A stretch of DNA of 7,040 bases from Planctomycetota bacterium (lineage in GTDB: Bacteria; Planctomycetota; MHYJ01; JACPRB01). Positions within the stretch are counted from its first letter, which is position 1; each line of letters opens with the position of its first letter. A program made the translations under genes and the position numbers. The stretch lies in contig JACQFK010000375.1 in NCBI GenBank assembly GCA_016200125.1, positions 1 to 7,040 on the forward strand. The letters run 5' to 3'. Of the stretch, positions 1-6,245 are shown piece after piece. The notes beneath the pieces are model-generated. The model did not search any database and had not been told where the DNA came from. It worked only from the letters and a program-made list of their open reading frames with translations.

Positions 1-225
1 CTCACGGTCGACCAGGTGATCGAGCGGGCGGCGACGCGCGCCGCCAACGCCTTCGGCTTTCCGAAGGGGCTCGGGACGCTGCGCGAAGGCGCGGAGGCCG
101 ACGTCGCGGTCTGGTCGCTCGCGGAGGGCGACTTCGAGTTCGTCGACGCGCTGGGGGCGAAGCGGGTGGGCCACCGGAAGTTCGTTCCCGTCGCCACGGT
201 CAAGGCGGGCCGGGTCCGGGCCTGA
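1..225 (+). CDS. Amidohydrolase/deacetylase-family metallohydrolase, C-terminal fragment
   Basis: This is the last 74 codons of a gene that begins before the window; the frame is open from base 1 and stops at TGA 223-225. The residues LTVDQVIERAATRAANAFG followed by G-LGTLREGAEADVAVW are the typical end of amidohydrolase-superfamily enzymes, where the chain leaves the TIM barrel and re-enters the small beta-sandwich domain. The following stretch (a FEFVDALGAKRVGHRKFVPVATVKAGRV-like ending, residues about 45-73 of the fragment) resembles the COG3964 dihydroorotase-like/deacetylase group more than imidazolonepropionases or true dihydroorotases. That subfamily assignment is from memory of the family and is less certain than the superfamily. 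The metal-binding histidines would lie upstream and cannot be checked, so substrate is unknown. Members are normally cytoplasmic hydrolases of cyclic amides or N-acyl amino acids. No hairpin terminator follows the stop; an AT-rich promoter region for the next gene begins immediately. Confidence 0.8.
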   Translation, partial: LTVDQVIERAATRAANAFGFPKGLGTLREGAEADVAVWSLAEGDFEFVDALGAKRVGHRKFVPVATVKAGRVRA

Positions 226-243
226 TCAATATTTCATCCACCG

Positions 244-272
244 GCTTACGGATCTTACCTTGAGTGTATAAT
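244..272 (+). promoter_or_regulatory. Sigma-70-type promoter for the LamG gene
   Basis: A perfect -10 hexamer TATAAT lies at 267-272, inside the only clearly AT-rich tract of the window (about 226-285). The -35 is poor: GCTTAC at 244-249 has the right 17-nt spacing but few matches to TTGACA. Transcription would begin near 279, leaving a leader of about 38 nt before the ATG at 317. The in-frame ATG at 275 would lie upstream of the mRNA start, which argues against it as the start codon. Confidence 0.55.
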
Positions 273-316
273 TAATGCATCCACAGGGCGGGGCGGCGCA
301 TTCGGGGGTAAGAGGC

Positions 317-1453
317 ATGGGCAAGACCGGGGTCATCGGATCCGTTTCTGCCTTCATCATCCTGCTCGGCGCGGCCTCGGCCGCGCAGGCCCAGGCGGGA
401 CCCTTTGGATACTGGAAGGGGGACGACGGTTCGCCGGGGACGACGGCGGCCGATTCCTCGGGCTTCAACCACAACGGAACTTACCAGAGCGGAGCGGTCA
501 CCTCGGCGACGGTGCCGACGCTCCAGTTCGCGAACACCTACAGCATGTCGTTCAACAGCGCCGGAGCCGTCGTGAGCGCGCCGACCTTCTCGTGGCCGAC
601 CGGAGGCCCTGTCACCGTCGCCTTCTGGAACAACGTGACGTCGGCGCAGGTCCGCAATTCCAGCGCCTTCAATGTCGGCGACATGGACAACCCGAACCGC
701 TTCCACACCCATGCCCCCTGGGGCGACAGCATCCTCTACTGGGACTACGGCGATATCAACACCACGGGACGCATCAGCACCAGCTATGCGACCTACCTCA
801 ACAAGTGGACCCACGTGGCGCTGGTTTCGGAGGGGGTCGGCGGGGCTTTCAAGGCGATCTATCTCGACGGCGTTCTCGTGACTTCCGCGGCCTCGTCGAG
901 CGGGCCGGGCGTCGCGCTGAGCGGCATGAACATCGGCCGCTGGCCCGGGACGGGTCTCGATCACCAGGGGTTGATCGACGATTTCCGCATCTACGACCGC
1001 GTGCTGACGGCCGCCCAGATCTCCGCGCTGGCGTCGGGACTTTCCGAGCCGGCGGCTCCGACGGGGCTCACGGCCGCACCGGGAACGAACCCGGGCGAGA
1101 TCCAGCTGAACTGGAACGCGGCGCCCCTCAGCACCGGCTACATCCTCCAGCGGGCAACGCAGCCGGGAGGTCCGTATACGAACATCCCGCTCGCGGGAAC
1201 CTCCTACCTGGATACGGGCCTGAACCAGGCGATCTTCTATTACTATGTGGTGGCCGCGGTGAACGCGCTCGGGCAGAGCCCGAACTCGGCGCAGGCGGTT
1301 TCCAGGCCCTACGCGCCTCCGCGCACCCAGGTGGTCGGCAACGGCAAGGGGACTTGCGGCTGCAGCGCGATCCCGCCGCCCGGGGAGGGGACGCTCTGGG
1401 GCTTGGCCCTGGCGGCCGCCCTGGCCCTCGCGGGGCGCCGGATCAGAGGCTGA
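317..1453 (+). CDS. Exported LamG-like/fibronectin III protein with C-terminal sorting tail
   Basis: 378 aa from ATG 317. I prefer this to the in-frame ATG at 275 because a TATAAT box sits just before 275 and the signal peptide begins properly here; GGGGG at 304-308 is a possible ribosome site. Residues 1-27 form a signal peptide (MGKTG, hydrophobic core, AQAQA cleavage-like end). Residues about 29-240 are a LamG/concanavalin-A-like jelly roll: YWKGDDGS...TTAADSSG at the front and IDDFRIYDRVLTAAQISAL at the end are its hallmark edges. Residues about 246-333 are one fibronectin type III domain (APTGLTA, GYILQRAT, YYYVVAAVNA). The tail from 347 has CGCS, then PPPGEGTLWG, a hydrophobic segment and a terminal RR-R cluster, like PEP-CTERM or MYXO-CTERM anchors. 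Such proteins bind glycans or serve as surface structure; the ligand is unknown. Its stop codon abuts that of the convergent propeller gene. Confidence 0.88.
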   Translation: MGKTGVIGSVSAFIILLGAASAAQAQAGPFGYWKGDDGSPGTTAADSSGFNHNGTYQSGAVTSATVPTLQFANTYSMSFNSAGAVVSAPTFSWPTGGPVTVAFWNNVTSAQVRNSSAFNVGDMDNPNRFHTHAPWGDSILYWDYGDINTTGRISTSYATYLNKWTHVALVSEGVGGAFKAIYLDGVLVTSAASSSGPGVALSGMNIGRWPGTGLDHQGLIDDFRIYDRVLTAAQISALASGLSEPAAPTGLTAAPGTNPGEIQLNWNAAPLSTGYILQRATQPGGPYTNIPLAGTSYLDTGLNQAIFYYYVVAAVNALGQSPNSAQAVSRPYAPPRTQVVGNGKGTCGCSAIPPPGEGTLWGLALAAALALAGRRIRG

Positions 1454-3904
1454 TCACTTCTCCGGCTCGAAGCAGTAGAGCATCCCGTTGACCTGCGGGT
1501 TGTAGAAGACGCGGCCGTTCGCGGCGATCGGGCTCGAACAGCTCCGGGGCGCGAAGCCCGGGCTGTTCCAGAGCATCTCGCCGGTCGAGACATCGCGCGC
1601 GTAGAGGCCGCTCACCGTCACCGCGAGCGAGAGCCCTCCCGAGGTCAGCAGCACCGGGCCGCAGGCGTGGTCGGGCGCGCCGAGCGGGATCTGCTTCCCG
1701 TTGGCCTTCTTCGCCTTCCCGTCCTCCAGGCGCCAGGCCTCCGAGCGGCCCGAGTAGCCGCGGCCGCAGAAAAAGTCGGACCCGAGCGCCGGCACGTGGC
1801 CCCAGGTGAATTTCTGTTCCGTCGTCCAGAGGACCTTGCCGTCGGCGATCGAGACGCAGCGGGCCGGGAGATCCCAGCCCGACAGGTAGACGCGACCGTC
1901 GCGCGCCGACGGCGTCCCGCGGTATCCGCAGTGGGCCTCGGTCGAGCGCCAGAGAAGTTTTCCCGTCCTGCCTTCGAGGGCCACGGTCTCGCCCTTCGAG
2001 TCCGGCCGCGAGCCGCCCGAGAAGATCATCACGCCGTCGAGCGCGCAGCCGTGGCCTTCCCACTTCGCGTCCTCGAGCTTCAGCTCCCAGGCGGGCTTTC
2101 CGGTGGCGGCCTCCCAGGCTTCGACGACGGAGGCCTCGCCTTTCACGTGCCCGAAGGCCACGATGCCGTCGACCATGACCGGCGCGCCCCGCGCATACCA
2201 CTGCGCCGAGCCGATCGGCGCGGTCCAGATCGTCCGGCCGTCGGAAAGATCGAGACAATAGAGCGCCCCCTTCTTCGAGGCCGGCCGGACCACGTAGGCG
2301 CGGCCGCCGTCGCAAAGCACGCCGGTGGTGCCGTGGGCGTCCTCTCCCGGCAGGCGCCGCCGCCAGCGGAGCCGCCCCGTCTGCTGCTCCAGGCAGAGCG
2401 CGGTCCCCTCGAGCGTGACGCCGACCAGGTCCTCGTCGGTCGCGCTCAGGGGCTGCACGAACACGCCGTGGCTGCGGGCCGCCCAGCGGAGCCGGAACGG
2501 CGGTTTCAGACCGGGATCCTCCACGAAGTTGGCGTTCGCCGGAGTACCGTACGGCGAGGGCCACGCATATCGCGCCGAGGTTCCGGAGGTCGTTTTGCTT
2601 TTCCGTCCAGCGATCGACGGCGCTTCTTCCGGCGCGAGCTTGCCCTCCGGCCCGAGGACGTAGAGGCAGCCGTCGTCGCAGCCGAAGAAGACATGCCCCT
2701 TCGAGACCGCCGGGGAGGAGGAGATCGGCTTTCCGCCCGGCACCTTGAAGCGGAAGGAGGCCGCCTTGATCTTGTCGAGCCCGCTTCCCTGAGCGTTCAG
2801 CGGCACCGCGATGAGCTCCCCCTTGAGCGTCGTGAAGACGCAGTGATCCTTCGAGAGCGCCGGCGAACCCGCCGTGGGCGTGTAGCCGTCGGGATCGGTC
2901 CAGCGGTAGCTCTCCCACAGCGTCCCCTTGCCGTACTCGTGGGCGCCCAGGCCCCGGATGTGGCGTCCGAAGTACGCGGTGTTCCCCCGCGCCGCGGGCG
3001 TGCCGAAGACGGCCCAGCGGTCGCGGCCGAGCTGATCCTTCTTGGGATCGAAGGATCCGTCCGCGAGCGAGACGCGGAGCAGGGTGCCCGCGGCGTCGAC
3101 CCCCGGCCAGCCCGTGTACACGGAATCGCCGGCGATCGAGCTCTGCATCGGGATGCCGTCGTCCTTGCCGAGCGCCGCGCGGTTGCACCAGACGAGGGCC
3201 GCTTCGGCGCCCTTGTCCTCGATGCAGACGTGGTCCCAGCCGAAGCTCGTGACGAGGCGCGATCCCGAGACGGCGACTTCTCCCCCGCCGTAGTGGGGGC
3301 CGTCGTAGCCGCCGGGATGGTACCCCTTGAAGCGTTCCGGCTTGGGCTCGACGTAGCGCTTGTAGTGATCCCAGCGCCAGCGCTCGCGGCCCTCGAGGTC
3401 GAGCGAGTGGACGACGGCGGCGAGGGTCTGGAAGTAGAGCGCGCCGTTGGCGAAGGTCGCCGATCCCGTGACGGGCGAAGCGAGGGGGAGGCTCTTGACG
3501 ACCTTGCCCGTTGCGGCGTCCAGGAGGTGGAAGGATCCGGCGGTCGTCCCGAAGCAGACGCGTCCCTGCGCGACGCAAGGGGAAGAGGTGTTCGATCCCA
3601 TCGCCCGGTCGCCGTCGGGCGCCGACTTCCAGACCACGCGGCCGCTGCGCCAGTCGATCGCGTAAGCGGTCCCCATCTGATCGACCACGAAGGCGCGGTC
3701 GCCGACGACCGCCGGGGACGAGAGGACCGCGTCGTCGAGCCGGACCTGGGCGGCGAGTCCGAGGGGGAACGCGAGCGTCTCGGTTGCGGCATCGCCGCGG
3801 TGCTCGGGGACCCTCATGAACTGCGGCCAGTCCGACGACGCCTCCTGCCGCGCGGCGACCGGCAGGAGGAGCAGGGCGGCGAGAGCGGCGCGGATCTTCT
3901 GCAT
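1454..3904 (-). CDS. Secreted PQQ-like double beta-propeller protein
   Basis: 816 aa from ATG 3904, preceded by AGGGG with a 5-nt gap. Residues 1-18 are a signal peptide (MQKIRAALAALLLLPVAA). DWPQF at 25-29 is the usual entry motif of PQQ-like propeller proteins. The rest is repeats of the pattern 'A-LD--TG--LW-': AYAIDWRSGRVVWK (80-93), FHLLDAATGKVVKS (125-138), VHSLDLEGRERWRW (165-178), YCLDLSDGRTIWTA (549-562), VALEGRTGKLLWRS (641-654) and LYARDVSTGEMLWNS (767-781). 'SSPAV' strand entries recur (62-66, 397-400). A break around 425-465 suggests two propellers of about 400 and 350 residues. There is no CxxCH heme site, so it is unlikely to be a quinohemoprotein dehydrogenase. BamB-like scaffold or binding roles are possible, and PQQ binding is unproven. 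Its leader closely matches that of the esterase gene at 5712. Confidence 0.88.
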   Translation of the reverse strand: MQKIRAALAALLLLPVAARQEASSDWPQFMRVPEHRGDAATETLAFPLGLAAQVRLDDAVLSSPAVVGDRAFVVDQMGTAYAIDWRSGRVVWKSAPDGDRAMGSNTSSPCVAQGRVCFGTTAGSFHLLDAATGKVVKSLPLASPVTGSATFANGALYFQTLAAVVHSLDLEGRERWRWDHYKRYVEPKPERFKGYHPGGYDGPHYGGGEVAVSGSRLVTSFGWDHVCIEDKGAEAALVWCNRAALGKDDGIPMQSSIAGDSVYTGWPGVDAAGTLLRVSLADGSFDPKKDQLGRDRWAVFGTPAARGNTAYFGRHIRGLGAHEYGKGTLWESYRWTDPDGYTPTAGSPALSKDHCVFTTLKGELIAVPLNAQGSGLDKIKAASFRFKVPGGKPISSSPAVSKGHVFFGCDDGCLYVLGPEGKLAPEEAPSIAGRKSKTTSGTSARYAWPSPYGTPANANFVEDPGLKPPFRLRWAARSHGVFVQPLSATDEDLVGVTLEGTALCLEQQTGRLRWRRRLPGEDAHGTTGVLCDGGRAYVVRPASKKGALYCLDLSDGRTIWTAPIGSAQWYARGAPVMVDGIVAFGHVKGEASVVEAWEAATGKPAWELKLEDAKWEGHGCALDGVMIFSGGSRPDSKGETVALEGRTGKLLWRSTEAHCGYRGTPSARDGRVYLSGWDLPARCVSIADGKVLWTTEQKFTWGHVPALGSDFFCGRGYSGRSEAWRLEDGKAKKANGKQIPLGAPDHACGPVLLTSGGLSLAVTVSGLYARDVSTGEMLWNSPGFAPRSCSSPIAANGRVFYNPQVNGMLYCFEPEK

Positions 3905-3907
3905 GGG

Positions 3908-3927
3908 ACCCCTATGAACTGACGCTC
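3908..3927 (-). promoter_or_regulatory. Conserved 5' leader element, copy 1 (propeller gene)
   Basis: Read on the minus strand this is GAGCGTCAGTTCATAGGGGT, ending 3 nt before the ATG at 3904. It contains the ribosome-binding AGGGG, but identity with copy 2 at 5717-5736 extends well upstream of that (18 of 20 positions), so ribosome binding alone does not explain it. Weaker similarity (about 11 of 16) continues over the next 16 upstream bases. Confidence 0.6.
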
Positions 3928-3973
3928 CGGGCGGAGTCGGAGTTGTCCGCGCTGTTCCGGAGTATTCCGCATC

Positions 3974-3998
3974 CCCGCCTGCCCTTTCAGGGGGCGGG
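3974..3998. other. GC-rich hairpin upstream of the sigma-54 promoter
   Basis: CCCGCC (3974-3979) and CCC (3982-3984) pair with GGG (3990-3992) and GGCGGG (3993-3998) around a TTTCA loop, with a 2-nt TG bulge in the left arm: nine G-C pairs. No T-run follows on either strand, so it is not a standard intrinsic terminator. It lies 4 nt before the -24 element of the promoter at 4003 and could be an operator or a DNA cruciform. In a GC-rich gap it could also be chance. Confidence 0.35.
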
Positions 3999-4002
3999 CC
4001 TC

Positions 4003-4017
4003 TGGCAAGGCCCTTGC
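4003..4017 (+). promoter_or_regulatory. Sigma-54 (-24/-12) promoter of the PilZ-like gene
   Basis: TGGCAAGGCCCTTGC at 4003-4017 matches the RpoN consensus TGGCACG-N4-TTGC at every specified position except one (A for C at 4008). GG of the -24 box (4004-4005) and GC of the -12 box (4016-4017) have the required 10-nt gap; C precedes it and T follows, both consensus. Transcription would start near 4029, giving a leader of about 22 nt that contains the AGGAGGG ribosome site at 4040-4046. No convincing sigma-70 boxes compete. The core is also an inverted repeat, GCAAGG-C-CCTTGC. An RpoN enhancer-binding protein would be needed; none is in the window. Confidence 0.7.
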
Positions 4018-4050
4018 TGGACCTATCTTGACGGCATTGAGGAGGGCCTC

Positions 4051-4524
4051 ATGAACTTTTCCGCTTCCACGTTCGTCGAGCGCCGGGACGAGACCCGTGT
4101 GCCGGGCCGCTCCCCGGCCCGGATGGAGGCCCCCAAGGCGATCTTCGGCCAGGCGGGTCCGATCGTCATCGAGGAGGTCAGCGCTACCGGCTTGCGCCTG
4201 AGATCCGAGGTCCAGCTCCACCCGAACGAGGAGCTCGTGGTGCATGTCAAAGGCGAAGCCCTGCCGCTCCACACGAGCGTCGTCTGGGTCCGCGAGGCGC
4301 CTCCGCTCCATCTGGGGGGCCACAAGACCTGGATCGCCGGCTGTCATCTCCACCCGGATTCGATGGCCAAGCTCCGGCTGCTGCCCGAGGTGAAAACCCT
4401 GAGAATGGCGGGATTCGGACGCCTGGCGTTCTGGATCTTCGGCATCCTCGCCGCAGCGGCGATTCTGACCTTCCTGTACCTGCGCTTCGCCTCGTTCCTG
4501 GGCATCGCCGGCGGCTCGAACTGA
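4051..4524 (+). CDS. PilZ-like domain protein with C-terminal membrane anchor
   Basis: 157 aa from ATG 4051, chosen because a strong AGGAGGG (4040-4046) precedes it by 4 nt and the sigma-54 start site is near 4029; the open frame continuing up to 3943 lies upstream of that. Residues 8-100 look like a PilZ domain: R12-DET-R16 fits the RxxxR loop, and 25 residues later EVSATG (42-47) fits [D/N]xSxxG with Glu replacing Asp/Asn. The beta-barrel continues through LRLRSEVQLHPNEELVVHV and TSVVWV to WIAGCHL. Canonical PilZ domains bind cyclic di-GMP through these two motifs, so binding here is plausible but not certain. Residues about 124-146 (LAFWIFGILAAAAILTFLYL) are one transmembrane helix near the C terminus with only a short tail, so the domain probably faces the cytoplasm, anchored to the inner membrane. 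The partner is unknown. The stop codon abuts the stop of the convergent esterase gene. Confidence 0.75.
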   Translation: MNFSASTFVERRDETRVPGRSPARMEAPKAIFGQAGPIVIEEVSATGLRLRSEVQLHPNEELVVHVKGEALPLHTSVVWVREAPPLHLGGHKTWIAGCHLHPDSMAKLRLLPEVKTLRMAGFGRLAFWIFGILAAAAILTFLYLRFASFLGIAGGSN

Positions 4525-5712
4525 TCAGCGGTCGCGCAGCCACCACTCGAAGAAGCGGCAGGCCTGGGCGTTGGATTCCTCGGTCGGCGAATGGCCTTCG
4601 CGATTGGTCATCGCGACGCGGTTCTCCCGTCCCAGCAGCCGGTTCACCGCGATGGCGTGGTTGAGCGCCGGCCAGCGCTCGGGCAGGTCGGCCGAGCCGC
4701 CGGAGACCAGGAAGGGCCGCGGGGCCATGAGGGCGTGGAGTTCGACGAGGTCGTGGCCGCTTTCGAGGAGCGTCTTGTAGGCGCCGAGGCGGCCACGCGC
4801 CGGGAGCGCGAAGTAGGGATCGCGGCGGTCGGCGCCGGGCGGCTGCCCCAGCTCGAAGCCGAGGTACGAATCGGCCCAGTAGTTCACCGCGCCCCGCGGG
4901 TTCTGCTTGCTGCGGTCGCGCTCGTCGAACACGATGCCCGGATCCGACCAGACGGCGCAGGCGAAGCGGTCGTCGAGGGCGCCGGCGAAGAGCGCCCACT
5001 TGCCGCCGAACGAATGGCCGATGACGCCGATGCGGTTGGCGCGCACGTCGGGTCGCCGGGCGAGCAGGCCGCGGGCGTTGGCGGCGAGGTAGGCGAGCGC
5101 CGACAGCGGCTGGATCTTCAGCGGCTTGCCCGCCGGCCCATAGTAGGGATCGCCGCGGGCTTCGCGGGGGTTGTCGAGGAGGACCTGGGCGGTGGGTTTG
5201 CCGATCGACAGGGTGACGAAGCCTTTCCGCGCGAGCTGCAAGCCGAAGTCGAGACGCTCGCCGCCCAGGCCGATTCCGCTCTGGGCTTCGTAGAACAGGA
5301 CCAGCACCGCGGGGAAGGGTCCCTTGCCCGGGGGGACCAGGAGGAAGCCCGTGACCGGCTCGCCGTCGATGGCGATGCCGAGCTGCAGCCGCTGCTGGGT
5401 GATGTTCTCGCGTCGGGTGGTTTCGACGATCTCGATGCGCGGGTTTTCGATGAGCGGCGGCCAGGTCCCGAGGGCGCCCTGCCAGACGTCGAGGATCTCC
5501 TGGCGCCGGCGGGGCCAGTCCGCGGCGGACGCGACGCGCGACCCGTCGGCGAAGAGGAGCGGCGACCGGAAGCCGCCGAGCGCGCCGCGGAATTCCGGGG
5601 GCGGGGTGAAGAAGGGCGCAATCTCGGCCGGCGGCGCCGCATCGCCCGAGACGCCCGGTCCCGCGCAGCCCGCGACCAGGAGGAGAGCGACGGCGTTCCG
5701 GATCAATCGCAT
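4525..5712 (-). CDS. Alpha/beta-hydrolase lipoprotein, acetylxylan/glucuronoyl-esterase-like
   Basis: 395 aa from ATG 5712; GTG 5718 is in frame but directly abuts AGGGG, whereas the ATG has a 6-nt gap, so I prefer the ATG. Residues 1-16 are a lipoprotein signal (MRLIRN, ALLLVAGC lipobox, acylated Cys16). An N-terminal extension (about 20-105) precedes the hydrolase core, as in large secreted esterases of the CE7/CE15/dienelactone-hydrolase kind. Core features: LLVPPGKGPFPAVLVLF (strand and oxyanion region), GHSFGG with nucleophile Ser234, RPFLVSGGSAD with candidate acid Asp342, and REGHSP with His374. The triad is therefore plausibly complete. Substrate is not readable from sequence; esters of plant or microbial polysaccharide are typical in related families, and a peptidase S9-like activity is an alternative. 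The protein is expected at the outer membrane. Its leader matches that of the propeller gene at 3904, suggesting joint control. Confidence 0.83.
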   Translation of the reverse strand: MRLIRNAVALLLVAGCAGPGVSGDAAPPAEIAPFFTPPPEFRGALGGFRSPLLFADGSRVASAADWPRRRQEILDVWQGALGTWPPLIENPRIEIVETTRRENITQQRLQLGIAIDGEPVTGFLLVPPGKGPFPAVLVLFYEAQSGIGLGGERLDFGLQLARKGFVTLSIGKPTAQVLLDNPREARGDPYYGPAGKPLKIQPLSALAYLAANARGLLARRPDVRANRIGVIGHSFGGKWALFAGALDDRFACAVWSDPGIVFDERDRSKQNPRGAVNYWADSYLGFELGQPPGADRRDPYFALPARGRLGAYKTLLESGHDLVELHALMAPRPFLVSGGSADLPERWPALNHAIAVNRLLGRENRVAMTNREGHSPTEESNAQACRFFEWWLRDR

Positions 5713-5716
5713 GAGC

Positions 5717-5736
5717 ACCCCTATGGAATGACGCTC
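5717..5736 (-). promoter_or_regulatory. Conserved 5' leader element, copy 2 (esterase gene)
   Basis: On the minus strand, GAGCGTCATTCCATAGGGGT ends 4 nt before the ATG at 5712. It differs from copy 1 (3908-3927) at only two positions. AGGGG serves as ribosome site. The shared GAGCGTCA part lies too far upstream for ribosome binding and, if transcribed, belongs to the 5' leader. The gap between this gene and the toxin stop at 5793 is 80 nt, enough for an independent promoter, but I could not pick convincing -35/-10 boxes. Confidence 0.6.
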
Positions 5737-5792
5737 GCGGCGGCGGGGGAGTGGCGGAGCGCCGGAACAATCACAAGGGGGGCGCCCGAGGG

Positions 5793-6245
5793 TCAGCCCT
5801 TGTCGGACGCCCGCGCACGCCGGGGCCGGAGGAGCGGCCGCCCGCCCGGGGCCTCGAAGTGATGCACCAGGATCTGGGGGATCCGGAGGAAGTCGGAATC
5901 CGTGGTGATGACGGCCAGGCCGTGCTGCATCGCGCTCGCGGCGATCCAGAGGTCGCCGGTCGGAACGGGCGTCCCGGCCTCCTGGACGGAATCCTTGATG
6001 TGCGCATAGCGCTCGGCGGTGAGACCGTCGATGTCGACCTGATCGACCGAGGTCCGGGCGAGGAACGAAGCGAGGTAGCCTTCGTTCCGCTTCCGCTGGC
6101 GGCTTCCCCGGAAGGCCCAGAAGAGCTCGCCGATCACGATCGGGTTGAGGACGATCCGATCCGCCTTCGCTACCGCCTCCGAGATCCCCGGATGACCCTT
6201 CATCAGATGGGCGTACCCCGAGGTGTCGAGCAGGACGCCGTTCAC
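5793..6245 (-). CDS. PIN-domain toxin, VapC/FitB-type ribonuclease
   Basis: 150 aa from GTG 6245. That start overlaps the antitoxin stop as GTGA and has GGAG 8 nt upstream; the alternative GTG at 6251 is only 2 nt from GGAG and adds two residues. The whole chain is a PIN fold with its acidic, Mg2+-binding residues in order: Asp7 (VLLDTSGYAHL), Glu40 (VIGELFWAF), Asp98 (TGDLWIAASAM) and Asp116 (ITTDSDF). All four expected acids are present, so the nuclease looks intact. VapC-type toxins cleave tRNA, rRNA or mRNA and act in the cytoplasm; the target here is unknown. Length is normal for the family except for a basic, low-complexity tail (about 134-150, rich in R, P and G). It is translationally coupled to the antitoxin gene, the usual antitoxin-first order. 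Confidence 0.9.
   Translation of the reverse strand: MNGVLLDTSGYAHLMKGHPGISEAVAKADRIVLNPIVIGELFWAFRGSRQRKRNEGYLASFLARTSVDQVDIDGLTAERYAHIKDSVQEAGTPVPTGDLWIAASAMQHGLAVITTDSDFLRIPQILVHHFEAPGGRPLLRPRRARASDKG

Noticed and set aside
275..316. ATG at 275 as start of the LamG protein
   Set aside because: It directly follows the TATAAT box and would lie upstream of the mRNA start; it also puts 14 non-signal residues before the signal peptide.
226..474. 82-codon minus-strand frame whose stop makes a third TGATCA junction with the first gene
   Set aside because: It lies opposite the signal peptide and LamG start, has no family motif and no ribosome site; treated as a shadow.
1667..3922. 751-codon open frame on the plus strand opposite the propeller gene, and the 711-codon frame 1443-3578 on the minus strand
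   Set aside because: Both are Arg/Ala/Gly/Pro-rich translations without recognisable motifs, produced by the high GC third positions of the propeller gene, whose own frame has a signal peptide and regular propeller repeats.
5765..5792. GGGCGCCC dyad after the toxin gene as a terminator
   Set aside because: Only an 8-nt palindrome with no loop and no T-run on the minus strand; not supported as an intrinsic terminator.
4247..5862. Long frames overlapping the esterase (507 codons on minus, 423 codons on plus)
   Set aside because: Low-complexity Arg-rich products in the wrong frames; the esterase frame carries a lipobox, GHSFGG and a full triad.
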